DNA of 64,000 nucleotides. Origin: a virus. Made by a program: the position numbers and the translations under genes. The DNA is taken from the IMG/VR virus record IMGVR_UViG_3300008627_000683, positions 1 through 64,000 of that record; one strand, 5' to 3'. Positions within the stretch are counted from its first letter, which is position 1, and each line of letters opens with the position of its first letter. Under the pieces are notes generated by a model. The model was not told where the DNA came from and did not search any database. It worked only from the letters and a program-made list of their open reading frames with translations. Below are positions 1 through 7,858 of this stretch, piece by piece.

Positions 1-108
1 CTGAATCGCAGCATAGTGTTGAGTAGCATCGACCCATGTCTGTCTCATGCTACCCGCAATGTTACGATAGATGATATGGTATCGCTTGTTAGTGGCTTTC
101 AATTTCAT
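1..108 (-). CDS. Hypothetical protein, 5' part only (runs off the window)
   Basis: An open frame starts with ATG at 108 and runs without a stop to the window edge, giving 36 visible residues that begin MKLKATNKRYHIIYRN. Its ATG overlaps the stop of the preceding gene as TAATG, the coupling used throughout this genome, which supports the start. No function can be assigned from this fragment. Confidence 0.6.
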   Translation of the reverse strand, partial: MKLKATNKRYHIIYRNIAGSMRQTWVDATQHYAAIQ

Positions 109-416
109 TATACGGCTCCCTGGACAACACGGTCCCAGTAGGTGTCATGTAAAACATTCTCACGGAGTCCACGCTCGAGCATCTCGTCCTCGTCCATGTC
201 CAACTCATATCGGACTACCTCATAACGGGGCTCTTCCCCACCGTTTAAGTCACGGTCGAAGCGGGCCATCCGTTCAGCGTGGGTAGCGCCGGCATCGCAG
301 TCAATAATACGAAAGTATGACTGGCTACTGTGGATGTCTTTAAAATCCACAAGGTAGAAGTAGTAACCTTTGGGGTGGTCCTCTGTGGACTGGTTGAACG
401 TGTTGAGAGTTTTCAT
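108..416 (-). CDS. Hypothetical protein, 102 aa
   Basis: The 102-residue product is acidic in its second half (run DMDEDEMLERG) and has an aromatic N-terminal third (GYYFYLVDF). There is no signal peptide, membrane segment or recognised motif. A sigma-70-like promoter lies just upstream (448-476), so early expression is likely. The stop overlaps the next start as TAATG. Function unknown. Confidence 0.75.
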   Translation of the reverse strand: MKTLNTFNQSTEDHPKGYYFYLVDFKDIHSSQSYFRIIDCDAGATHAERMARFDRDLNGGEEPRYEVVRYELDMDEDEMLERGLRENVLHDTYWDRVVQGAV

Positions 417-447
417 CTGTTTCCCTGTTTCTTTAACCTATATATAC

Positions 448-476
448 ATTATATAGGATTATGGGAAAAATGTCAC
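448..476 (-). promoter_or_regulatory. Sigma-70-type early promoter
   Basis: On the minus strand GTGACA (-35, 476-471) is followed after exactly 17 bases by TATAAT (-10, 453-448), about 30 bases before the start at 416. The -35 and its flank (TTCGTGACAT) match the promoter of the ribonucleotide reductase gene (47026-47054), suggesting one regulatory class. Confidence 0.7.
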
Positions 477-603
477 GAAGAAAGTGTATCTAAGTGCTTG
501 AAAAATAAGGGGAATTAAAAAAGTTGAAATTTTGAGAAAATCCTTTAAAATCAAGCATTTAAAAAGTCAATGATTTCAATGACTTAGGGAAAATGGGGGA
601 TTT

Positions 604-1062
604 TTACCCAGAAACGGCTTTTTCAACTGCATCATCTATGTCTTTAGGACGATCTTTTAGTTTTTGAAAGATATTCTTTTTCTTTGCGGCTAGTGGCGTT
701 TCTTCGTCATCTTTGCCTGTTAGTTTTTTATAACCAGCATATCCAGCACCTGCAAGCGCCGCAAGACTCCGAGCGGCGCCCGCGGCGTCCACGCGGGCAA
801 GCGCCGCAAGACCCGCCACTAGTGGCCAGCCTTCGTATAATGAGCCTTCTTGAATTTGACGCCTAATAGTAGCAGGGTCTTTGCCTGCCAATAACATGCC
901 TTCTTTGCCTTTCATATCTAAAGCATTGTCAGTAGGCTTCCACTTTTTAGTTGGTTTTTTGTTATTGTGTGCTACGTGCGGATTAGCAACGGTAGCGATA
1001 TTACCACTACTAGTGGCTCTTGGTGTTGCGGCTTCAAAGATTTCAAATTCTTTAAGTCTCAT
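604..1062 (-). CDS. Predicted head-packaged protein with capsid-targeting-like leader, 152 aa
   Basis: Residues 1-11 read MRLKEFEIFEA, matching the leader shared by many genes here and containing I-F-E/A, a plausible T4 gp21-type cleavage site. The rest is lysine-rich, with an Ala/Gly-rich hydrophobic segment (about residues 82-110) that could be membrane-active. The DNA encoding it (752-815) is strikingly GC-rich and holds a 16-base direct repeat. A late promoter ends 5 bases before the ATG, so the mRNA may be leaderless. A packaged internal protein is inferred from the leader; the biochemical role is unknown. Confidence 0.6.
   Translation of the reverse strand: MRLKEFEIFEAATPRATSSGNIATVANPHVAHNNKKPTKKWKPTDNALDMKGKEGMLLAGKDPATIRRQIQEGSLYEGWPLVAGLAALARVDAAGAARSLAALAGAGYAGYKKLTGKDDEETPLAAKKKNIFQKLKDRPKDIDDAVEKAVSG
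752..812. repeat. 16-bp direct repeat in a GC-rich patch
   Basis: The 16-mer GCAAGCGCCGCAAGAC occurs at 752-767 and again at 797-812. The interval is very GC-rich in an otherwise AT-rich genome. It lies inside the coding sequence of the 604-1062 gene and encodes its Ala/Leu-rich segment. Confidence 0.8.
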
Positions 1063-1067
1063 ACTAT

Positions 1068-1075
1068 TATTTATA
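1068..1075 (-). promoter_or_regulatory. T4-type late promoter TATAAATA
   Basis: TATAAATA reads on the minus strand and ends 5 bases before the ATG at 1062. T4 late transcription starts about six bases after the octamer, so the mRNA would begin at or next to the start codon. Confidence 0.7.
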
Positions 1076-1077
1076 CT

Positions 1078-1416
1078 TTATAGGCGTTTATATAACCACT
1101 GTGAAATAGGAATATACGGATAGTCGTCCCAATCTGAGTACGGTGCGTCCTTTAGTTTCTCGTCTTTAGTTTCTTTTTTATCGTGTGTTTCTTTGTCTTT
1201 TTGTTGAGGAATATGTTGAGAATTACTAATCATTTCCCATTCCTCTTCTGTGTAAGGCATATGTGCTACTTCTTTTTTCTCTTGTGCCTCTGTACTTAAA
1301 TCACGAGTAAACCCACACTTTTTACAAACATAAATGCGATGGTCTATGATGTAACTACTATTTCCCTCACATTGCGAACATTGTATAAGTGTAGATTTTT
1401 TTTCGTTTTTAGCCAT
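1078..1416 (-). CDS. Zinc-ribbon protein, 112 aa
   Basis: Two CxxC pairs (CSQC near residue 13, CKKC near residue 31) form a typical zinc ribbon, the fold used by TFIIS-like factors and many nucleic-acid-binding proteins. The rest is a charged Lys/Glu-rich linker and a C-terminal Trp/Tyr-rich tail. Its ATG overlaps the speD stop by 8 bases, so the two are co-translated. Small phage zinc-ribbon proteins can modulate transcription or translation, but no specific role can be assigned. Confidence 0.7.
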   Translation of the reverse strand: MAKNEKKSTLIQCSQCEGNSSYIIDHRIYVCKKCGFTRDLSTEAQEKKEVAHMPYTEEEWEMISNSQHIPQQKDKETHDKKETKDEKLKDAPYSDWDDYPYIPISQWLYKRL

Positions 1417-1846
1417 TGTTTAAGACATGATGGTCAGGTAACTCATCTTGTGAGTCGCTCCACTTTCCAACATGTTCCGTTTTAAACTCATGCTCTCTGT
1501 CTAAATATTTCCATTCAAGTTTTACTAAACCGAATTCTTGCAATTTCTCAAAAACTTGAATAGGTTTAAATGGCCCGCAAGTATAAACATCTAATTGAAG
1601 CAATGCTGGGTTTGGTTCGTCCCAAATATGCATTGCAATATGGCTTGTTTCAATGATTGAAACAACTGTGATGCCTGCGTTTCCTTCTACTTTCACATAC
1701 TCACAATGTGGACCTGAAAGTAATTTCATATCGATAGTTTTAATTAAATCTATCATCCATTGTTTTGTTTTTTCTACATCGTTCTCATCAGGAGGATTTG
1801 ATACTTCCGCTCTAATGATTAAATGTTTATGAATTGGCAATGCCAT
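1409..1846 (-). CDS. speD: S-adenosylmethionine decarboxylase (SpeD, class 1B)
   Basis: This pyruvoyl enzyme decarboxylates S-adenosylmethionine to supply the aminopropyl group for spermidine. Residues 63-75 (SIIETSHIAMHIW) carry the self-cleavage serine (Ser68, in T-S-H), His73 follows, and the family cysteine is Cys90 in DVYTCG. The 145-residue length fits the small bacterial/archaeal type, and the C-terminal tail is somewhat extended. SpeD is a known auxiliary gene of marine T4-like phages. It sits between a zinc ribbon and a membrane peptide, close to an amidinotransferase. Polyamine supply for DNA packaging or translation is the usual inference. Confidence 0.92.
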   Translation of the reverse strand: MALPIHKHLIIRAEVSNPPDENDVEKTKQWMIDLIKTIDMKLLSGPHCEYVKVEGNAGITVVSIIETSHIAMHIWDEPNPALLQLDVYTCGPFKPIQVFEKLQEFGLVKLEWKYLDREHEFKTEHVGKWSDSQDELPDHHVLNNG

Positions 1847-1857
1847 TATAATAATTC

Positions 1858-2049
1858 CTATATTTTTGCTAATATTGCAATTAATAAGATAATAATTAAA
1901 AACAACTCAGCCGCTAGAATAGTATGATACCAAACCCAACGTGCTTTGTATACTTTCTTTTTGTTAAACGTTTCTTTAATTTCAGTAACAAAGCTAGTGT
2001 CTTTGGCTGGTTCTTTTTTGTTATTATCTTTTGCAAAAAATTGCTTCAT
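1858..2049 (-). CDS. Small membrane protein, 63 aa
   Basis: A charged N-terminal half is followed by one hydrophobic segment (about residues 45-62, AAELFLIIILLIAILAKI), predicting a C-terminal membrane anchor with a cytoplasmic head. A late promoter lies 6 bases before the ATG. Function unknown. Confidence 0.65.
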   Translation of the reverse strand: MKQFFAKDNNKKEPAKDTSFVTEIKETFNKKKVYKARWVWYHTILAAELFLIIILLIAILAKI

Positions 2050-2055
2050 ATATGG

Positions 2056-2063
2056 TATTTATA
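2056..2063 (-). promoter_or_regulatory. T4-type late promoter TATAAATA
   Basis: TATAAATA on the minus strand ends 6 bases before the ATG at 2049, again predicting a leaderless or almost leaderless late transcript. Confidence 0.65.
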
Positions 2064-2079
2064 TAAAACAGTTTTTAGG

Positions 2080-3114
2080 TTAAGAATAGTCTTCTAATTC
2101 ACCGTTACGTTCTATTTCATTTGTAGCACAATGAACACCTGTATCCCAAAAGGTTGTTGCTTTCATGTCTACTGGAACACACGTTATGCCTTTTTTCTCT
2201 AATTTGTCGAATAAAGTAGGATATGTTCCTGTAAACAAAATTGTTTTTTCGTTAATACTTAAACTATTTAAATTAAAATAAGTTTCTTCTGTACATGTCT
2301 CTAAAAACTTATAAAACCATTGAGCAATTATTGGGTGGAATTTTTTATGGCGATGTTCATTCACTTTATGCCATGCTTCTTTTACATCGCCGAAGCCTTC
2401 TACATGAATCCTTTCCCATTTTGCAAAAAACGTAGGTAAACATTCAGAAGGTAAACTTGTTATTAATAGTCCTGGTCGAACAAGGAATAGTTGAGAATCT
2501 ATATGGCCATCTGTATCTAATAAATGAAACTTTGCTTTAGGATTAATAGATTTAATCCACTCCATATATAATTGCTTACCTAACTCATTACCCTCATTAG
2601 CAGAATCTTTAGATAATATGATATCATTGCCACATTTTAGTGAAAGTGTGGGTTCATATAAGGGTCTGCCTAAATCTATTTCTGGATCAAACTTATCATA
2701 GTCACCATCAAAAAATATATCATTAGTAGGTAATTCATATATATTATCAAAACTATATTGATTTAGAACATGATCACATGAATTTATACTAAAGCGGTCC
2801 CAGTCCATTGCATAATTTCCTTTATAAAGACTGTTTCCATATATAGTATACATATCTCTAACAGCTAACGGCGGTGTAGTAATTGATGTGCCGTTGTGAA
2901 ATGGATAATCTTGCACACTTCGATGTGTTTGAATATCATAACTAATGAGTACTTTTTCTAACTCATCTAACTCTTGTCTTGACTTGTTGATTATTTCAGT
3001 AAAATACTTTTCATATCTGTTTTTTAATTTTGTATAAGGAATAATACTTTCAGGATTTGGCAATGTGCCAATGATACAAGATTTTAATGGATTAAATTCC
3101 GCCCAAACACTCAT
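2080..3114 (-). CDS. Amidinotransferase-like enzyme, 344 aa
   Basis: The protein has the guanidino-modifying (glycine/inosamine amidinotransferase) fold signature: an N-terminal block ending in CIIGTLPNP, an HID block (TDGHIDSQLFLVRPGLL) and a C-terminal G-V-H-C motif with catalytic Cys329. Family members move an amidino group from arginine to an amine acceptor through a Cys-amidino intermediate. A second, diverged copy lies at 43983-45071. SpeD nearby hints at arginine/polyamine metabolism, but the acceptor is unknown. ATG 3114 is preferred over the TTG codon before it. Confidence 0.8.
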   Translation of the reverse strand: MSVWAEFNPLKSCIIGTLPNPESIIPYTKLKNRYEKYFTEIINKSRQELDELEKVLISYDIQTHRSVQDYPFHNGTSITTPPLAVRDMYTIYGNSLYKGNYAMDWDRFSINSCDHVLNQYSFDNIYELPTNDIFFDGDYDKFDPEIDLGRPLYEPTLSLKCGNDIILSKDSANEGNELGKQLYMEWIKSINPKAKFHLLDTDGHIDSQLFLVRPGLLITSLPSECLPTFFAKWERIHVEGFGDVKEAWHKVNEHRHKKFHPIIAQWFYKFLETCTEETYFNLNSLSINEKTILFTGTYPTLFDKLEKKGITCVPVDMKATTFWDTGVHCATNEIERNGELEDYS

Positions 3115-3130
3115 CAAATTTCCTAAATCT

Positions 3131-3559
3131 TTAATATATAAAAATAGATATTATAGTATAAAATACTATAAACAACATTACATAATTCAATAAACGACTT
3201 GATGAGTGTCGCTTTTGAGGATGTAGAAGACCTTGTCTTTCTTCCCACGTTGTGTTTGCTTCTAATACTTGTGTAAAGTGTTCTACTTTAAGTCTACCTT
3301 CTAATATAAATTTACCAATTGCTTCTTGCAACTCTATACGCACAGGAAAAGGAAGTTGCAACTTATTAGTTGGCATTAGTGAAAAATTACGTGACCACTT
3401 ATCCCAAGGATCACCTTGTACACCTACTTGACTGTGTGCATACATATAGGTTTGTTCGTCAGTATAATTTTGGACACTACTAACAACATTAATAAGTTGG
3501 CAATCTGTTAAACCTTGTACTATGACTTCTTGAGCATTGTCTGAGTATGTTGTTTTCAA
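3131..3559 (-). CDS. Tail-anchored membrane protein, 142 aa
   Basis: A soluble region of about 120 residues is followed by a strongly hydrophobic C-terminal segment (LLNYVMLFIVFYTIISIFIY), so it should be anchored with its bulk in the cytoplasm. Translation appears to start at TTG, overlapping the upstream stop as TTGA. No domain recognised. Confidence 0.6.
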   Translation of the reverse strand: MKTTYSDNAQEVIVQGLTDCQLINVVSSVQNYTDEQTYMYAHSQVGVQGDPWDKWSRNFSLMPTNKLQLPFPVRIELQEAIGKFILEGRLKVEHFTQVLEANTTWEERQGLLHPQKRHSSSRLLNYVMLFIVFYTIISIFIY

Positions 3560-3954
3560 TGGAATGCACCTTTAATTTTAAGTTCTTCAAGTTTTTCAGC
3601 GAACATTTCTTTATCTTCTATACTCATATCTTCCATGAGTTGCTTTTCTGTCATAAACTTTTTTATTACTTTGGTTCTTTCAGTGTTTTCATCAAAAGTT
3701 ATTTCTGCTTCACCAAAGTCTAACTCTTCCTTAGGAATACGTGGCATTATTTTTAAGAACAAAATATATAACTGCAAATAAGTTTTGGCATAGACATAAG
3801 ATTGCTTCATAGCCTGCTCTTCAATTGAGTCATCAGGATTTATTTTCATATCTTCTTTGTTGCCGGGGTTTTCATGTAACCAATCTTCAAACACCTCTGC
3901 TACATCTGCATAGAGGTCAAGTTCTTCAGCAGTTATTTTAATTTTATCACCCAT
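3556..3954 (-). CDS. Hypothetical acidic protein, 132 aa
   Basis: A helical, acidic protein rich in Glu/Lys with no membrane segment. Two ATGs are in tandem; I chose the second because a GGTAAATA late-promoter-like element stands 5 bases before it, the spacing seen at other late genes. Function unknown. Confidence 0.6.
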   Translation of the reverse strand: MGDKIKITAEELDLYADVAEVFEDWLHENPGNKEDMKINPDDSIEEQAMKQSYVYAKTYLQLYILFLKIMPRIPKEELDFGEAEITFDENTERTKVIKKFMTEKQLMEDMSIEDKEMFAEKLEELKIKGAFH

Positions 3955-3970
3955 CATAGTATTTACCCTT

Positions 3971-4588
3971 TTATTCCCATGGCGTGATTATATCAAAGTC
4001 CAGTGACTTACCATCCGTGCTCATGTCTTGATTATCGATATATTCGCCATCGTAGTATATACCAGTGACGAGAATATCATCGTTAATTTCACATATATCA
4101 AAGTTAACTTTTGATGGATCAAACTTGCCTTCAATATCAATAGTGCCTTCGTAGAATGTACCTTTCTCAGTATGGATACCAGCAAGTGTATATTCTTTAG
4201 GCTTTGGCATGATTTCTTCTTCTTGTAGCATGTTTCCTTCTTCATCATAGTCTTCTACAAATTCGACAAGGCCCCCGTAATAGATATTGTCTAGTTCTTT
4301 GGCTTCCCAACCAATGCCATCCATTTCAACAATCTCAAGTTGGGCATGATCTCGAGACACGCCATATTCATGGCCGCGGTCATCATGCTCATACCAATTG
4401 CTTAATGTTGCGTATTTTGGAATTTTGATGTCAGGGTTTTCTTCAGCAAACCAGTCCGGACTACCTACATACTCGTAAAAGTAATCACTCATTTCGTCTG
4501 ATTGCCAAAACTCGGCGCACTTTTTGGTAATTTTACCAAGTACCACTTCGCCGCCGTAACCGGTTAATATAAATTTAATGTGTGCCAT
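3971..4588 (-). CDS. Hypothetical protein, 205 aa
   Basis: A highly acidic, aromatic-rich protein beginning MAHIKFILTGYGGEVVLGKI, with repeated beta-strand-like patterns in its C-terminal half. It resembles unassigned proteins common in marine T4-like phages. A sigma-70-type promoter (4624-4652) and an AAGGAAA-type ribosome site precede it, so it probably heads an early transcript through the genes below. Confidence 0.7.
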   Translation of the reverse strand: MAHIKFILTGYGGEVVLGKITKKCAEFWQSDEMSDYFYEYVGSPDWFAEENPDIKIPKYATLSNWYEHDDRGHEYGVSRDHAQLEIVEMDGIGWEAKELDNIYYGGLVEFVEDYDEEGNMLQEEEIMPKPKEYTLAGIHTEKGTFYEGTIDIEGKFDPSKVNFDICEINDDILVTGIYYDGEYIDNQDMSTDGKSLDFDIITPWE

Positions 4589-4623
4589 AACTAATTTCCT
4601 TTAAGGTGATTAAAAGTACTATT

Positions 4624-4652
4624 AGTATAACATTATTTTGAGATCACGTCAA
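4624..4652 (-). promoter_or_regulatory. Sigma-70-type early promoter
   Basis: TTGACG (4652-4647) and TATACT (4629-4624) are separated by 17 bases on the minus strand, about 35 bases upstream of the start at 4588. Confidence 0.7.
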
Positions 4653-4677
4653 GATTAACGAGATTTTTTAAGAAGGG

Positions 4678-5016
4678 TTATTTTTCGCTTGGTTTGTGGG
4701 TCTTATAAGAATTTTCGTCTTTCACCAACGCCAAAATTAATTGATATTTTTCCCAGGCTTCTTGTAATGCTGGGTGTTTATCACGCAATCGTTGTTCATC
4801 AAAGTGTTGTTTACCTATATTCAATAAATCATCGTGAGATAGCCAACGTCCATGCTCTTTTGTTATTGGTGGTTCGTCGTCTGTTGGGACAAGTACTTCA
4901 GTAGTAGATCCCATGGGCACTCTTCTGGTGATAGTTCTCCCATTATCGGGAGTTTCATAGATATATTTTTCTTGTGTTTCTGATCGACGAAAGAGTGCCA
5001 CATGGAGCCCTACCAA
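4678..5016 (-). CDS. Hypothetical protein, 112 aa
   Basis: A soluble, charged protein whose C-terminal half looks helical; it has no recognised motif, signal peptide or membrane segment. It follows the outer-membrane barrel gene by 6 bases and probably shares its transcript. Function unknown. Confidence 0.6.
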   Translation of the reverse strand: MVGLHVALFRRSETQEKYIYETPDNGRTITRRVPMGSTTEVLVPTDDEPPITKEHGRWLSHDDLLNIGKQHFDEQRLRDKHPALQEAWEKYQLILALVKDENSYKTHKPSEK

Positions 5017-5022
5017 TTCTAA

Positions 5023-5619
5023 TTAGAATGAGACGTTTACATTAACGCCTGCTACAGACTCACTAGTTTCCCAATCACTGTCTAATGGCATTTCCCAGTA
5101 AGGTCTAATAGCAAAAGTTGGGGTCATAGCAATACTCCAGCCTACGCCTATAGTGGATCCTAGGAATGCGTCGGCCTCTTCCCAATCCCACCATAATCTT
5201 CCATATGCATCAATATCATATAAAGCAATGCGGGCTAAAACATCTGTATCCAATGCACTTTCATCAATGTTCCAATTTACTCTTGGAACAATGTTTAAAA
5301 TACTTAATTGCATACCTAAACCAGCACCAACTACATAATCTTTATCATCCGCATATTCGGCCCATGAACTCGCACTTAACGTGCCATTACCAATTCCGGC
5401 CGTAACTGAAAAACCAATATCAGTGTCACTATCAGAATAAGCAGAAAGCCTGTCATTACCGATTCTAAATTCATCCTTATCTGAATAGTTAGCACCTGAT
5501 TGGTCATAACTAACAAACCAGTCTGTTGCGCTAATACGAACGCTACTTTTTGATTCGGCTGCATTTGCTGTACTAAATGCAAAAAACGTTGCCATAATGG
5601 CGTACATCATATTTCTCAT
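5023..5619 (-). CDS. Outer-membrane beta-barrel protein with signal peptide, 198 aa
   Basis: The N-terminus is a Sec signal peptide (MRNMMYAIMATFFAFSTANA, cleavage after ANA). The mature part alternates polar and hydrophobic residues in about eight strand-like stretches and ends in VNVNVSF; a C-terminal phenylalanine is the BAM recognition signature of outer-membrane proteins. Length fits a small eight-stranded barrel. A phage protein placed in the host outer membrane could block superinfection, alter permeability or alter surface receptors; the sequence cannot decide. A good AAGGAGA ribosome site precedes the ATG. Confidence 0.75.
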   Translation of the reverse strand: MRNMMYAIMATFFAFSTANAAESKSSVRISATDWFVSYDQSGANYSDKDEFRIGNDRLSAYSDSDTDIGFSVTAGIGNGTLSASSWAEYADDKDYVVGAGLGMQLSILNIVPRVNWNIDESALDTDVLARIALYDIDAYGRLWWDWEEADAFLGSTIGVGWSIAMTPTFAIRPYWEMPLDSDWETSESVAGVNVNVSF

Positions 5620-5710
5620 TAATATCTCCTTGTGTGAAATTTACATCTGGGCCTACTAATATATAGTCAAACATTAATATGTTAACCTAGAAACTGATTT
5701 AAGAAAAATA

Positions 5711-7780
5711 TTAACCAGTGCGTTTTGTGATCATTTCAGTGATATTAGCAGGGCACGGTGCGTAGTGACTAAACTCCATACTAAACTGACCACGGCCGCT
5801 CGTCATACCACGCAAGTCGCCAATATAGCCAAACATTTCACCAATTGGTGCTTCTGCCCAAATGCGTACCTTTTGTCCACTAACTTCTTGATTGCTAATC
5901 ATGCCGCGGCGTCTGTTAATGTCGCCAATAACGTCACCAACTTTATCCTCTGGAGCAATTACGTCAAGTTTCATGACAGGCTCTAGTAATTGTGGTCCTG
6001 CTTTAGGCATGGTTTGTCTAAAGCCACCTCGAGCCGCTAATTCAAACGCAATAGCACTTGAGTCAACTGCGTGTGAAGAACCGTCTGTTAATGTCACTTT
6101 AAAGTCTAACAACGGATAACCTGCTACAATGCCGTTATTAGCAGACTCTCTAAAACCTTTTTCAACAGCAGGCCAAAACTCTCTTGGCACATTACCACCG
6201 ACAACTTTTGATTCAAACTCAAAGCCGCCGCCTGATGGCAATGGCTCTATAGTATATTCAATATCACCAAACTGGCCAGAACCACCTGATTGCTTTTTAT
6301 GAACAAATTTGTCTTCCACTGTTTGTGTAATAGTTTCTCTGTATGCTACTTGTGGTTTACCAATACTTACTTCAATGCCATGGGTTCTTTTAAGAATGTC
6401 GCACTTAATGTCTAAGTGTAGTTCGCCCATACCCTTAAGAATAGTTTGCCCACTTTCTTGATCTGTTTCAACATGGAAGGACGGATCTTCAGCGACCATT
6501 TTACCAATAGCAGTTCCTAACTTATCCATGTCACCTTGTGTCTTTGGTTCAACAGCAATACTAATAACCGGGGCAGGGAATACCATTGGCTCTAGTACGG
6601 CGGGTTTATTTTTATCACACAGTGTATGACCTGTTTGTACAGTTTTCATACCAAGCAATGCAATAATATCGCCTGCTTGTGCAGAGTCCTTTTCTTCTCT
6701 ATTGTCGGCATGCATTTCTACAATACGGCCAACACGTTCGGACTTGCCTGTGCTACTGTTATAAATTGTATCACCTTTGTTAAGTTTGCCAGAGTAAATG
6801 CGTGTAAATGTCAATGCACCATACTTGTCGTCCATAATCTTAAACGCAAGTGCTCTTAGTGGTCTGTCATCATCAACAATAGCATGTTCACCTGTTTCAT
6901 TGCCTTCTAAGTCTACTTCTGGCTGTGGATCAACCTCAGTAGGATTAGGCAAATAATCAACCACGGCACTCAATACATTTTGTACGCCTTTATTTTTAAA
7001 TGAACTACCACAGAATGTTGGGAAGAAATCACAATTAATTGTACCCTTGCGAATACACTTTTTAAGATCTTCTTCGCTAATGCTGTCAGGATCCTCCATC
7101 CACTGCATCATTACATCGTCGTCTTGCTCTACAACTTGCTCTACCATTAGATCATAATATTCTTTGGCCTTGTCTGCCAAGTCTGCAGGAATGTCGCTAA
7201 TAGTGTAAGAAGTAGGATCTGCTGAATTTGACCAGGCCCATGCTTTTTGCGTAAGAATGTCTACAATGCCTACAAAATCATCTTCAGCACCAATTGGAAT
7301 AGCCATAATAACTGGTACTGCGTTTAAGCGATCTTTAATTTGCTCTACTACACGATAGAAATCTGCACCAACTCTATCCATTTTGTTAACGTAAATAACA
7401 CGGGCAACTTCACTGTCATTAGCATAACGCCAGTTTGTTTCGGATTGTGGTTCTACGCCTCCTACCGCGCAAAAAACACCAACGCCACCGTCTAATACTT
7501 TCAATGAGCGGTATACTTCAATTGTAAAGTCAACGTGTCCTGGTGTGTCAATAATGTTAAACTGGTGGTCATCCCAAAAGCATGTTGTAGCGGCTGACTG
7601 AATAGTAATACCGCGTTCCTGCTCTTGCTCCATAAAATCTGTAGTAGCGGCGCCGTCATGTACTTCGCCTATCTTATGGATTTTACCTGTTAGTTTTAAA
7701 ATGCGCTCTGTTGTTGTAGTTTTACCTGCATCAACGTGAGCGAAAATTCCTATGTTTCTATACTTTTGTAGATCTGACAT
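5711..7780 (-). CDS. fusA: Translation elongation factor G
   Basis: Full-length EF-G of 689 residues (cellular forms are about 700). GTPase motifs are intact: G1 AHVDAGKTT (14-22), switch [10 protein letters not shown] (78-85) and G4 NKMD (132-135), with the switch I region [10 protein letters not shown] also present. Domains II-V continue without a break to the conserved end. EF-G drives tRNA-mRNA translocation and, with RRF, ribosome recycling. Cys104 corresponds to the redox-sensitive cysteine of E. coli EF-G. Both an early-type (7826-7854) and a late-type (7808-7815) promoter precede it, so it may be made throughout infection. Presence in a phage is unusual and fits the bS21, bL33 and tmRNA genes. 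Confidence 0.96.
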   Translation of the reverse strand: MSDLQKYRNIGIFAHVDAGKTTTTERILKLTGKIHKIGEVHDGAATTDFMEQEQERGITIQSAATTCFWDDHQFNIIDTPGHVDFTIEVYRSLKVLDGGVGVFCAVGGVEPQSETNWRYANDSEVARVIYVNKMDRVGADFYRVVEQIKDRLNAVPVIMAIPIGAEDDFVGIVDILTQKAWAWSNSADPTSYTISDIPADLADKAKEYYDLMVEQVVEQDDDVMMQWMEDPDSISEEDLKKCIRKGTINCDFFPTFCGSSFKNKGVQNVLSAVVDYLPNPTEVDPQPEVDLEGNETGEHAIVDDDRPLRALAFKIMDDKYGALTFTRIYSGKLNKGDTIYNSSTGKSERVGRIVEMHADNREEKDSAQAGDIIALLGMKTVQTGHTLCDKNKPAVLEPMVFPAPVISIAVEPKTQGDMDKLGTAIGKMVAEDPSFHVETDQESGQTILKGMGELHLDIKCDILKRTHGIEVSIGKPQVAYRETITQTVEDKFVHKKQSGGSGQFGDIEYTIEPLPSGGGFEFESKVVGGNVPREFWPAVEKGFRESANNGIVAGYPLLDFKVTLTDGSSHAVDSSAIAFELAARGGFRQTMPKAGPQLLEPVMKLDVIAPEDKVGDVIGDINRRRGMISNQEVSGQKVRIWAEAPIGEMFGYIGDLRGMTSGRGQFSMEFSHYAPCPANITEMITKRTG

Positions 7781-7807
7781 TCTTATTGCTCCAGCAAAAA
7801 TTTCTTA

Positions 7808-7815
7808 TATTTATA
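7808..7815 (-). promoter_or_regulatory. T4-type late promoter TATAAATA upstream of fusA
   Basis: TATAAATA on the minus strand ends 27 bases before the fusA start, leaving room for a conventional leader with a GGAGCAA ribosome site. Confidence 0.6.
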
Positions 7816-7825
7816 AGCAATAAGT

Positions 7826-7854
7826 ATTGTACACTATTATTATGGTAATGTCAA
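7826..7854 (-). promoter_or_regulatory. Sigma-70-type early promoter upstream of fusA
   Basis: TTGACA (7854-7849) and TACAAT (7831-7826) with a 17-base spacer on the minus strand. Together with the late octamer at 7808-7815 this gives fusA tandem early and late promoters. Confidence 0.75.
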
Positions 7855-7858
7855 ATAA

